Origin: a bacterium
Lineage (GTDB): Bacteria > UBA9089 > CG2-30-40-21 > SBAY01
Direction of reading: 5' to 3'
Assembly (NCBI GenBank): GCA_040757115.1
Contig: JBFLYA010000152.1
Location: 1-8,984 of the forward strand
Length of the DNA stretch: 8,984 nucleotides
The position numbers and the translations under genes are program-made. The notes under the pieces were generated by a model. That model was not told where the DNA came from. It worked only from the letters and a program-made list of their open reading frames with translations, and searched no databases. This document shows positions 1 through 6,600 of the stretch, piece after piece (position 1 is the stretch's first letter; every line of letters starts with the position of its first letter).

Positions 1-134
1 ATTCTGGAGTAAATGGGGTTGTGGAGTGGAATTGTCGGAATTCAGCTGGTGAAAAGGTTGCCAGTGAAATCTACATCTATTTCATCAGAGATGATAAAAG
101 TTCAAAAACAGGTAAATTGGGAGTGATGCGATAA
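1..134 (+). CDS. C-terminal end of an exported protein with a FlgD-Ig-like tail (5' truncated)
   Basis: The gene enters from the left edge; the first whole codon is at 3 and the frame ends in TAA at 132-134. The 43 visible residues contain W-N-C-R-N-S-A-G-E-K-V-A-S-E-I-Y-I-Y-F and end in K-T-G-K-L-G-V-M-R. This matches the usual end of FlgD-type Ig-like domains (W.G.N..G..VASGIY.Y, then a short basic K.GK.AV.R tail). Such domains often sit at the extreme C-terminus of large secreted or surface proteins, where they resemble type IX sorting domains. What the rest of the protein does cannot be seen. No terminator follows; the transposon-like element starts 8 bases after the stop and its 6-bp target duplication begins 2 bases after it. 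The domain type is fairly certain, the function unknown. Confidence 0.75.
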   Translation, partial: SGVNGVVEWNCRNSAGEKVASEIYIYFIRDDKSSKTGKLGVMR

Positions 135-141
135 ATTTCGT

Positions 142-178
142 TGTAACTATTCAGCCACAGAGGCACAAAGACACAGAG
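142..178 (+). repeat. Left inverted-repeat arm of the 142-350 element
   Basis: It comprises the 13-bp terminal repeat TGTAACTATTCAG (142-154) running directly into the inner 25-base arm (154-178). The terminal word recurs at both ends of the second element (383-394 and, inverted, 632-643), giving four copies in about 500 bases. Confidence 0.75.
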
Positions 179-187
179 ATGTTTAAG

Positions 188-294
188 ATGAAAGATTTCA
201 ATGAGATAACCAGAGAAAATCCTCGGATGTGCGATAGAAGTATATAAGCAAATTCCTCTTGTTAAAAGATGGCATCAAAAGGTATATCTTATAA
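188..294 (+). pseudogene. GxxExxY-family protein remnant (frameshifted, internally deleted)
   Basis: ATG at 188 opens M-K-D-F-N-E-I-T. Removing one extra A near 212 gives E-I-T-E-K-I-L-G-C-A-I-E-V-Y-K up to 248, which is the N-terminal signature of GxxExxY proteins (usually E-I-T-x-K-I-I-G-A-A-I-E-V-H-K). In a third frame, 250-294 reads K-F-L-L-L-K-D-G-I-K-R-Y-I-L and a TAA, which is the family's usual C-terminus (N-F-x-V-x-L-L-K-D-G-I-K-R). Only about 35 of the usual roughly 125 residues remain, and the GxxExxY core itself is missing. One inserted base and one large internal deletion explain this. The family is common in environmental bacteria and its role is not firmly known; a PD-(D/E)XK nuclease-like fold has been suggested. 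This copy cannot make a functional protein. Confidence 0.7.
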
Positions 295-298
295 AATG

Positions 299-350
299 CT
301 CTGTGTCTCTGTGTCTCTGTGGCAAATCTTCATACCTCTGAATAGTTACA
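299..350 (-). repeat. Right inverted-repeat arm of the 142-350 element
   Basis: It holds the complement of the inner 25-base arm at 299-323, a 14-base insertion at 324-337, and the 13-bp terminal repeat at 338-350. The same kind of 'ctctgtgtctctgtgg' sequence is, to my recollection, often found next to GxxExxY genes in environmental genomes. Confidence 0.7.
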
Positions 351-382
351 TTTCGTTTATCGTCTATCGTTTAAAACTATAA

Positions 383-643
383 GTAACTATTCAGCCACTG
401 ATTAACACGGATTAGCACGGATAAATACAAAGGTCAAAAGACAGAAGTCAGAGGCGGGTGTTCCCCGCTGGCGGGGGTTAGGGGTGGAAATTTCCTCCAC
501 TGGCAGAGAATCAAGAAGGATAGAAAATAAAAGTTAGAAGGAGAGAACCCTTCAGCCTTCAGCCTAATTACGGACACGGAAAACGGACACGATTTACGAA
601 TTTTCAGTGTTTCATCCGTATCCATCTGTGGCTGAATAGTTAC
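383..643. mobile_element. Second inverted-repeat element sharing the same ends, non-coding contents
   Basis: A perfect 16-bp inverted repeat bounds it: gtaactattcagccac at 383-398 and its complement at 628-643. Inside the left end is 'cacggattagcacggat'; inside the right end is a related but imperfect 'atccgtatccatctgtgg'. The first 12 bases are the same terminal word as in the 142-350 element. The interior has no convincing gene. It holds a nested GC-rich repeat (461-500), a tandem 7-mer ccttcag (549-562), and two copies of acggacac 13 bases apart (570-577, 583-590). No target duplication flanks it. The base pairs around the 16-mer differ, so either insertion was old or the boundary has changed. 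Confidence 0.6.
461..500. repeat. GC-rich palindromic repeat nested in the second element
   Basis: CCCCGC (463-468) and GCGGGG (471-476) form a hairpin with a TG loop, followed by 'gttaggggtgg' and a second palindrome GGAAATTTCC (486-495) framed by gtgg and ccac. The base content is sharply higher in GC than the AT-rich surroundings. It resembles the 'ccccctaacccccgccagcgggg' type of dispersed intergenic repeat that I recall from several environmental bacterial lineages. It probably inserted into, or was picked up by, the 383-643 element. Confidence 0.5.
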
Positions 644-655
644 GATTTGGTTTAT

Positions 656-684
656 AATTCTTCGTGTCCTTCGTGGTTTTAAAA
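656..684 (+). repeat. Orphan arm of a GxxExxY-associated type repeat
   Basis: The sequence is built around 'cttcgtgtccttcgtggtt' followed by ttaaaa. It has the same repeated-word style as the other arms (gtgtc-ct-tcgtgg). No inverted partner 'aaccacgaaggacacgaa' is present in the window, so this is a solitary arm, either a remnant or one whose partner was lost. Confidence 0.4.
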
Positions 685-799
685 GATGTGAGGAAGGTTA
701 ATCTAACCGCACAGGTGGAAAATTTTTATGATTTTGTCCTAATCGAGCAGATTTTCGATACTAATTTTTGGATTTTTTTCAAAAGAGCCGAATTTTTTG
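685..799. other. Stretch without a recognisable gene, upstream of gspK
   Basis: Nothing coding is supported here. The only structure is a tiny hairpin, ggtta (696-700) / taacc (704-708) with a three-base loop, and T-rich runs between about 760 and 800 that lead into the -35 box of the gspK promoter and could act as an AT-rich upstream element. Confidence 0.4.
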
Positions 800-829
800 T
801 TGACACAAGGATAAAATTTGTGGTAAAAT
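800..829 (+). promoter_or_regulatory. Predicted sigma-70-type promoter of gspK
   Basis: A consensus -35 box TTGACA (800-805) and a -10 box TAAAAT (824-829) are separated by 18 bases, and TGG before the -10 box gives an extended -10 (TGn). A T-rich run precedes it. Transcription would start near 835-837, only 2-4 bases before the gspK ATG at 839, so the predicted mRNA is essentially leaderless. Confidence 0.6.
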
Positions 830-838
830 ATCCTCACA

Positions 839-1924
839 ATGGGCACAAATGGCTATAATACCCAAAACACTCAAAAAGCAATTTCCTATCAGTTAAAAGG
901 TGCAGTACTGATTGTTACTCTCTGGATATTAGCTATCTTAACCCTATTGGCTATCTCTTTTGCACATCGAATGAGGGTAGAGGTAAAATTGACCAGATTT
1001 CAGGTCGATTCATTAAGGGCATTATATTTAGCTAAAGCAGGGATTAATCATGCTATGGCAGAATTGAAAAAGGATGCTAATGAATACGACAGCCTTAATG
1101 AAGAGTGGAATCTAAAAAAAGAGGTGGGATTAGGAAAAGGAAGGTTTATCTGTCAGATAAGTGATGAGGAACGGAAGATTAATCTGAATTGTGGCACCAG
1201 AACTGTTCTGGAGAAATTGCGCGGGTTGAATGTGAATGAGGGAATAGTCTCCTGCTTGATTGACTGGCGTGATGTAGATGATAAGGAAGAATACTGTGGA
1301 GCGGAGGATAAGTATTATCAAAGTATTGGTAAGAGCTACCACTGTAAAAATAACCCTTTTCAATCAATAGAAGAATTACTCTTAGTCAGAGAGGTCACTT
1401 CAGAAATACTTTATGGTGAGGATATGAATAATAATGGCATTTTAGATCCTAATGAGAACGATGGAGATGCCTCTTTTCCTAATGATGATATGGATGGAGA
1501 GTTGGATTTTGGAATCAGTAGATATGTTACCGTCTACTCTACCGGTATGGTTAATTTTAACACCGCTGAGGTAGAAGTATTAGAATGTCTACCATTCCTG
1601 GATAAAGAATTAGCTCAGGGAATTGTGGATTATCGGGATCAAAGGGAGTGGAAATATGATGAGAATGAGTGTCCTTTCCCAAATTTTAAGGCACTAATGA
1701 ATGTCGATGAGGTAAAGAATAAATATGACATCTATAAAGATAAAGATACACCTGAAGGTAAAAAAATGCAGGAAGAATATAAACAGTTGGAGCAAGATTA
1801 TTTTACTCCAAAATCTCGTAATTTTAAAATTACAGCTACTGGTATAGTAGATAAAGTGATAAGAAGGGTTACTGTAATTTTCGATAGGGAAACTGAGAAG
1901 ATGAAGTATTATCGGGAAGATTAA
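839..1924 (+). CDS. gspK: Type II secretion system minor pseudopilin GspK
   Basis: GspK caps the type II secretion pseudopilus with GspI and GspJ and is processed by the prepilin peptidase. The 361-residue length is normal for the family. A prepilin-like N-terminus is present: K20-G21 followed by A-V-L-I-V and a hydrophobic helix to about residue 42. Mature position 5 is Val rather than Glu, as is usual for GspK. Family landmarks follow in order: I-N-L-N (114-117), L-I-D-W-R-D-V-D-D-K-E-E (140-151) with G-A-E-D (154-157), N-P-F-Q-S-I-E-E-L-L-L-V (172-183), and V-N-F-N-T-A (238-243). A loop at 195-206 (D-M-N-N-N-G-I-L-D-P-N-E) has the spacing of an EF-hand calcium loop. The 21-residue leader is long for GspK. 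There is no Shine-Dalgarno sequence before ATG 839, but a stop at 824 in this frame rules out any earlier start. No other gsp genes are visible, so it sits alone here behind its own promoter. Confidence 0.88.
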   Translation: MGTNGYNTQNTQKAISYQLKGAVLIVTLWILAILTLLAISFAHRMRVEVKLTRFQVDSLRALYLAKAGINHAMAELKKDANEYDSLNEEWNLKKEVGLGKGRFICQISDEERKINLNCGTRTVLEKLRGLNVNEGIVSCLIDWRDVDDKEEYCGAEDKYYQSIGKSYHCKNNPFQSIEELLLVREVTSEILYGEDMNNNGILDPNENDGDASFPNDDMDGELDFGISRYVTVYSTGMVNFNTAEVEVLECLPFLDKELAQGIVDYRDQREWKYDENECPFPNFKALMNVDEVKNKYDIYKDKDTPEGKKMQEEYKQLEQDYFTPKSRNFKITATGIVDKVIRRVTVIFDRETEKMKYYRED

Positions 1925-1976
1925 GGACGCTATTTTAGAGAAGGCTTAGATGTACAGAGAAGTTTCTTTTTCCCAT

Positions 1977-2007
1977 TTGACAAATTATTTAGTGTCTATG
2001 CTACACT
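1977..2007 (+). promoter_or_regulatory. Possible promoter for the propeller-amidase unit
   Basis: TTGACA (1977-1982) is a consensus -35 box. The best -10 candidate is TACACT (2002-2007), four of six consensus bases, at a long 19-base spacing. The rest of the gap between gspK and the next gene (1925-2049) shows no clear terminator, so read-through from the gspK promoter is also possible. Confidence 0.4.
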
Positions 2008-2033
2008 ATAACTACACAAAAATTACTTTTACG

Positions 2034-2039
2034 AGGAGG
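2034..2039 (+). promoter_or_regulatory. Ribosome binding site of the propeller gene
   Basis: AGGAGG lies 10 bases before ATG 2050, with a second weaker GAGGT at 2042-2046. Together with the signal peptide that follows, it fixes the start at 2050. Confidence 0.65.
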
Positions 2040-2049
2040 TTGAGGTAAG

Positions 2050-2958
2050 ATGAGTAAAAAAGCATTAAGTGGTTTGATGATCGGGTTAATAGTAGGAGCT
2101 TTTACTTGGGTTTATGCTATGGAAGAAGAGCCTAAAGAGATTGTAAGGGAAGAAGTAGATAAAAGCACTCCCGCGCCAGAGCAGAAGGAAGAAGAGAAAA
2201 AAAGTCCTCTATGGGGTATAAGTGCAGAAAAGATAAAGGTGGAAAAAATTGTTCAGTTGACTACAGATGGAGGGGTTGAATCAATTCAATTTTCTCCTGA
2301 TGGTAAGAAGATTGTAATATCAGGTAGAGGTGAAACATGGATAATGGATGCTGATGGGAAGAATAAGGGGACACTCTCTAAGAATGCACTCCCTAATTGG
2401 ATTGGCAAGCAAGTATCCGGAAGTCCACTTTATTCTCTTTCCTCACCAGATGGAACTAAAATTATTGAACTGTCTCATGACAAGTCACATAAGTATTGGG
2501 AGGCTTCACCATATAGATTAGGGAAAATAAAGAATTTGACTACGGGTAAAGAAATTATATTCCCAACTAAAATGTATTCGAGTATGATTCAATGGTCGCC
2601 AGATGGACAAAAAATTTATTATAATGCCCCTGGTGCTTACAGTTATATCATTGATGTTAATGGGACTATTTTAACCCGTTTTTATCATGATGGAGAGTTT
2701 GTTTGGGCACCAGATAGTATTAAAGTTGCATATAGTGATATGGAGATTGAAGGAGACCTAGGAGATTTGGTGGGTTCGGAGATTTATGTGATGAATGCCA
2801 AAGGTACTGGTAAGATTCAATTAACTAAGACCCCTGGTAAGACGGGAATTGAGGTATCTCCTGTCTGGTCTCCTGATGCAAGTAAGATTTTATATAGACG
2901 AGAATATGATGGAAATTATTTTGTCTTAATATTAGGTGTTAAGGAGGTTGAAGAATAA
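2050..2958 (+). CDS. Exported TolB-like (PD40) beta-propeller protein
   Basis: This is a 302-residue protein of unknown specific function. Residues 1-23 look like a signal peptide: two lysines, a hydrophobic stretch from L6 to W20, and V-Y-A before the likely cut. A charged, probably disordered linker follows (about 25-55, rich in E, K and P). The remainder is a chain of PD40 blades of the TolB type: I-Q-F-S-P-D-G-K-K-I-V-I (79-90), L-S-S-P-D-G-T-K-I-I (130-139), Q-W-S-P-D-G-Q-K-I-Y-Y (181-191), V-W-A-P-D-S-I-K-V-A-Y (218-228), and V-W-S-P-D-A-S-K-I-L-Y (272-282). That gives five recognisable motifs, enough for a five- or six-bladed propeller. Such propellers usually bind proteins or ligands in the periplasm or at the surface rather than catalyse reactions. 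It is tightly coupled to the amidase frame (2 bases apart). That frame contains a related propeller of its own, which suggests a shared partner or envelope role (inference). It is too short, and in the wrong context, to be TolB itself. Confidence 0.8.
   Translation: MSKKALSGLMIGLIVGAFTWVYAMEEEPKEIVREEVDKSTPAPEQKEEEKKSPLWGISAEKIKVEKIVQLTTDGGVESIQFSPDGKKIVISGRGETWIMDADGKNKGTLSKNALPNWIGKQVSGSPLYSLSSPDGTKIIELSHDKSHKYWEASPYRLGKIKNLTTGKEIIFPTKMYSSMIQWSPDGQKIYYNAPGAYSYIIDVNGTILTRFYHDGEFVWAPDSIKVAYSDMEIEGDLGDLVGSEIYVMNAKGTGKIQLTKTPGKTGIEVSPVWSPDASKILYRREYDGNYFVLILGVKEVEE
2941..2947 (+). promoter_or_regulatory. Ribosome binding site of the amidase gene, inside the end of the propeller gene
   Basis: AAGGAGG encodes part of the final K-E-V-E-E of the propeller protein and stands 13 bases before ATG 2961. 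The spacing is longer than usual, but the 2-base gap between stop and start would allow translational coupling. Confidence 0.55.
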
Positions 2959-2960
2959 TA

Positions 2961-3611
2961 ATGACAAATCCAAAACTAAGGGTTATTTTTATAATAGGTT
3001 TTCTGCTTCTATTTAGTCCTCCATCATCTCTATTTGCTGGTCTTCTAACAGGCAAGAGATTTTGTATCGACCCTGGACATGGTGGGACGAAAGCAGATGT
3101 CCCTCAAGGGGTAAACTATAATTTAGGTGCAGGTGGCTATAATGGCTCTGCATGGCCTGATGAAAAGGATCTCGTTCTTGATTGTAGCAAATGCCTATGG
3201 CTCCTCTTGAAGGAAACAGATGCCACTGAAGTAAGATTGACAAGGATAGAAGATGTATATACCTCTTATCATAGAAGAGTTACAGTAGCCAATGGGACTC
3301 CAACTGGTACACCAGCAGTCGATATGTTTATCTCTGTCCATCACAATGGGGTTAGTAACACCGAGAGTAATTATACCCAGACAAATTATGACCCCTCTCC
3401 TGGTACATGTAGCACAAATGGTACTAAAAATCATGAGTTAGCTGTATATACGGTTAATGAGTTGGATTCTCTACTTCGCATAGGTAAGTACAAAAGTAAT
3501 GATGGAACATTAGCCCGAAAATGGGGTAAAAATGGGGTGTATGTTTTACATCATATCACAATGGTAGGTGAATTAACAGAGGCTTCATTCATTAGTTGCC
3601 GTACCGAATAG
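2961..3611 (+). CDS. N-acetylmuramoyl-L-alanine amidase domain (Amidase_3), ends at an in-frame TAG
   Basis: It is predicted to cleave the bond between N-acetylmuramic acid and L-alanine in peptidoglycan, as a zinc enzyme outside the cytoplasm. Residues 1-26 are a signal peptide (hydrophobic 8-20, then S-S-L-F-A). The Amidase_3 catalytic set is complete: H40 in I-D-P-G-H-G-G, E68 in D-E-K-D, H127 in I-S-V-H-H-N-G, and catalytic E207 in L-T-E-A-S-F-I-S. As translated to the TAG it has 216 residues and lacks the last family helix. That helix appears straight after the stop in the same frame (N-K-L-V ... E-E-Y-M-S-Y-A-I-L-L-G-I-L-D-Y-Y, to about 3725). The frame stays open to 8984, so this is most likely the first part of one giant protein interrupted by a nonsense codon, an assembly error or a recoded stop. 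Alone it might still be made, but would probably fold poorly. Confidence 0.8.
   Translation: MTNPKLRVIFIIGFLLLFSPPSSLFAGLLTGKRFCIDPGHGGTKADVPQGVNYNLGAGGYNGSAWPDEKDLVLDCSKCLWLLLKETDATEVRLTRIEDVYTSYHRRVTVANGTPTGTPAVDMFISVHHNGVSNTESNYTQTNYDPSPGTCSTNGTKNHELAVYTVNELDSLLRIGKYKSNDGTLARKWGKNGVYVLHHITMVGELTEASFISCRTE
3609..3611 (+). other. Single in-frame TAG inside the amidase-adhesin frame
   Basis: The context is GAA-TAG-AAC, between C-R-T-E and N-K-L-V. Reading frame and domain continuity are kept on both sides: the amidase domain begins before it and its C-terminal helix lies after it. GAG or CAG to TAG would be a one-base change. The intact genes of the window whose ends are visible all stop with TAA. 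Confidence 0.85.
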
Positions 3612-3683
3612 AACAAATTAGTCACTTCTAACAATGAATTTATTGATTACAATGAGAATGACCATTGTGATCGTGAGGAGTAC

Positions 3684-6600
3684 ATGTCCTATGCTATTCT
3701 ACTTGGTATTTTAGATTATTATGACAAGTCTCATCCAGTAGTTCATACACCTGTAACTACAGCCAATGTAAATCAAGCAATAACTATTACGGCTGAAGTG
3801 ATAGACTTTGCTACAGTTACTTTATGCTATCGAACTTCACCCGGAGGGACCCACACATTTACAAAAGTGCCTATGGTTAAAGGGGCAGAGACTACGTGGT
3901 CAGCAACTATTCCAGCCTCAGCAGTAACCTTATCTGGAGTAGAATATTACATTGCAGTAACTGAGGAATATCTTCAGACTTCAGCTCCATATTTGATAAC
4001 CGTACTCTCTCCACAGGATGGAGCTACACTCAATACACCAAGACCAACCTTTGATTGGAGTGATTCACCCTATACCTCAAAATACACAATACAGGTAGCC
4101 ACATCCACTACCTTTACTAATCCTGTGATTAACGCTACTATTACAACTTCATCATATACTCCCAATCTTGACCTTTCTACTAATACAACCTACTACTGGA
4201 AGGTGTATACTTCTCATTCAGATAGAATTAGTACCTGGACTTTACCATGGAGTTTTATGATAGGTCCCCCTCCAACTTCTCCACCTACAATTGTAAGTAC
4301 AGCTCCAGTTGATGAAGCTCAAAATGTCCCAGTAGACACAAAAATCGTTGTCACCTTCAGTCTTCCTATGAATAAAGCTGATACAGTAGCGGCCTTCTCC
4401 ATTTCCCCTATGGATATCAGATTAATAAATCCAACTTGGAGTGATAATGATACTGTCGTAACTTTTGATTTAAGCGATAAATTAAAGATGAATACAACTT
4501 ATAGAGTAACAATTACTACTATAGCAAAAAGTGCAAATAACGTTTCGTTAGTACAGAATTATAATTGGACATTTACCACTATTCAGAGATGTTGGAGTGA
4601 GGATATAAGATTGACTAATACATCAGGTTACTCCCAATATCCTGCAATTGCTGTAGAGGATAAAAACGTCCATGTTGTCTGGATTGATAAGCGTACTGGA
4701 AGTTGGGAAATTTATTACAAGAAAAGTATGGATGGTGGAAATACGTGGGAAGCTGATGAAGAATTGACTAATTTCCCAGACACCCCTATGCCTGCGATTC
4801 CTCTTAGAGATCCTCGTATTGTTGTAGAGAATAATAATATTCATCTTGTCTGGAGTGAAGATAGAGATGGAAATTGGAAGACTGAAATTTATTATAAGAG
4901 AAGTACCGATGGTGGGAATACATGGGAACCTGAGAAAAAATTAACTAATACTCCAAAAGAATGTGAAGCCCCTACTATTGACATAGATAATGGAAATGTT
5001 CATATAATCTGGGAGGATGATCGAGATGGTGCTTCTCAACTTTATTATAGAAGAAGTACTGATAACGGATTCAGTTGGAACTCTGAGACACGATTGCCTA
5101 ATGTTAGCTATGGACATGATCCCGTGGTTATTGCAAAAGATAATGTTGTTCATGTGCTCTGGAATGATTTTTTCTATCCTAATCACGCAATTTGTTATAT
5201 GAAAAGTATTGACGGAGGACAGAGTTGGGGTTCTAGAGTAATGTTAGCCAGTTACAAAGGAGACATGTGGACACATGATATGGCTATAAATGGTAATAAT
5301 ATTCATGTGGTTTGGATACAAGACTATTTTATAGAATATCACCGGCAGTGGGCAATATATTATACAATGAGTACAGATGGTGGAAATAGTTGGAAAAATA
5401 ATGTAATCCTGAAAGATTCAGGAAATTATGACGACTCTGTCATAACAGATACATCTACAGGTGATATTTATCTAGCTTATAAAAGTTATGAGGATGAAGA
5501 AAGTTATATTTATTATATAAAAAGTATGGATAACGGAGTTACATGGGAAGATGCTATAAAGTTAAGTACTGGCTATTCACCTCAAATAATTTCAGATAAT
5601 AATGATGTACATATAGTTTGGGATGACAATCGTGAGGAAGATTGGGAAATCTATTATAAATCCTATACTTCAGGTTTTGATGTTCCTCCAATTACTCCAA
5701 CAGATTTAAATTTCGAAGCAGGATATGGAATTGTACGCTTAAGTTGGACGCCTAATCCAGAAACTGATATAGCTAAATACAATATCTATAGAGATGATAC
5801 CAAAATAGGAAGTGTTACTATTCCATTTTATCAGGATACCAATGTAGTCAGTGGCAAAACCTACATATACACTATAACTGCTGTAGACAATGCTGGTAAT
5901 GAAAGCAGCCCACAGCTTCCTAATACTCTGAATCCCCCACTTATAGTTCAGGTTCCATCACCTATTCCATTAACTGTTAATCCAGCTATTGATAGTACCC
6001 CCAGTTATTCACCGGATGAGTCTACAATAATCTTTTATACTGACCGTAATGGAACAGGGGATATTTATGGAATGAATTCTGATGGAAGTAATTTAATAGG
6101 TATTATGGAAGACTCATATAATAATTATTCTCCTGATTGTTCTCCTGGTGGAGATATGCTTGCTTTTGTCTCTAATAGAAGTGGGAATGATGACATCTGG
6201 GTATTGAAGAATTTAAATAAAGTTATACAAGGAAATTCACCTGAATTAGTTCCATTAGATGTGGGTGGACAGGGTTGTGATTCTCCAAAATGGTCACCTG
6301 ATGGTAAAATGATAGCTTTTAATCATACTACAGGAGAAAAGAAACATATTTTTGTAGTAACGAATGTCCAGGATATAATTTCAGGTGATGCTACTACTGC
6401 TATAGTAAAACAAGTGACCGATGAAATTGGTGATGATTCAAAACCAATGTGGTCACCTGATGGAGCTATGATTGCTTATACTTCCAAAAGAAATCTTAAT
6501 AATTCGGATGTCTATGTAGTTAAGAATGTGTTAGATGTTATCTACAATGCAGAACCTATTTTAGCTCAATTAACTAATGATTCATCAGAGGATATGGGAT

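Larger units (their letters stand above)
142..350. mobile_element. Small inverted-repeat element with target duplication, carrying a decayed GxxExxY gene
   Basis: The ends are a perfect 13-bp inverted repeat, TGTAACTATTCAG at 142-154 and its complement at 338-350. TTTCGT lies directly outside both ends (136-141 and 351-356), as expected of a 6-bp target-site duplication. A second inverted pair lies inside: 154-178 and 299-323 match over 25 bases with two differences, and are built from purine-rich words of the 'gacacagag' type. The right arm has 14 extra bases (324-337) between inner and outer repeats. Between the arms lies the remnant of a GxxExxY gene. There is no transposase, so movement would have needed one in trans. 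That it moved as a unit is inferred from the repeats and the duplication. Confidence 0.7.

Noticed and set aside
1-134. Evidence for a type IX secretion system from the FlgD-Ig-like tail
   Set aside because: Such tails also occur outside Bacteroidota and no type IX component is in the window; gspK points to type II secretion instead.
434-625. A 63-codon open frame on the minus strand
   Set aside because: It lies wholly within the second inverted-repeat element and reads through its GC-rich palindrome and terminal repeat; the peptide looks like translated repeat.
664-858. A 64-codon open frame upstream of and overlapping gspK
   Set aside because: It starts inside the orphan repeat arm, overlaps the gspK promoter and start, has no ribosome binding site and resembles no protein family.
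1130-1367. Minus-strand open frames inside gspK
   Set aside because: They are opposite a well-supported GspK sequence and have no family features.
3013-3434. Minus-strand open frames opposite the amidase
   Set aside because: The plus strand carries the full catalytic motif set; the antisense peptides show nothing recognisable.
3590-3640. A frameshift as the cause of the amidase break
   Set aside because: The sequence before and after the TAG is in the same frame; no shift is needed to join the domain halves.
5017-5202. A 61-codon plus-strand frame inside the BNR region
   Set aside because: It is out of frame with the regular Asp-box pattern and ignores it.
4590-5675. An active sialidase
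   Set aside because: The Asp boxes give a propeller fold, but no arginine triad or catalytic Tyr/Glu/Asp pattern is apparent.
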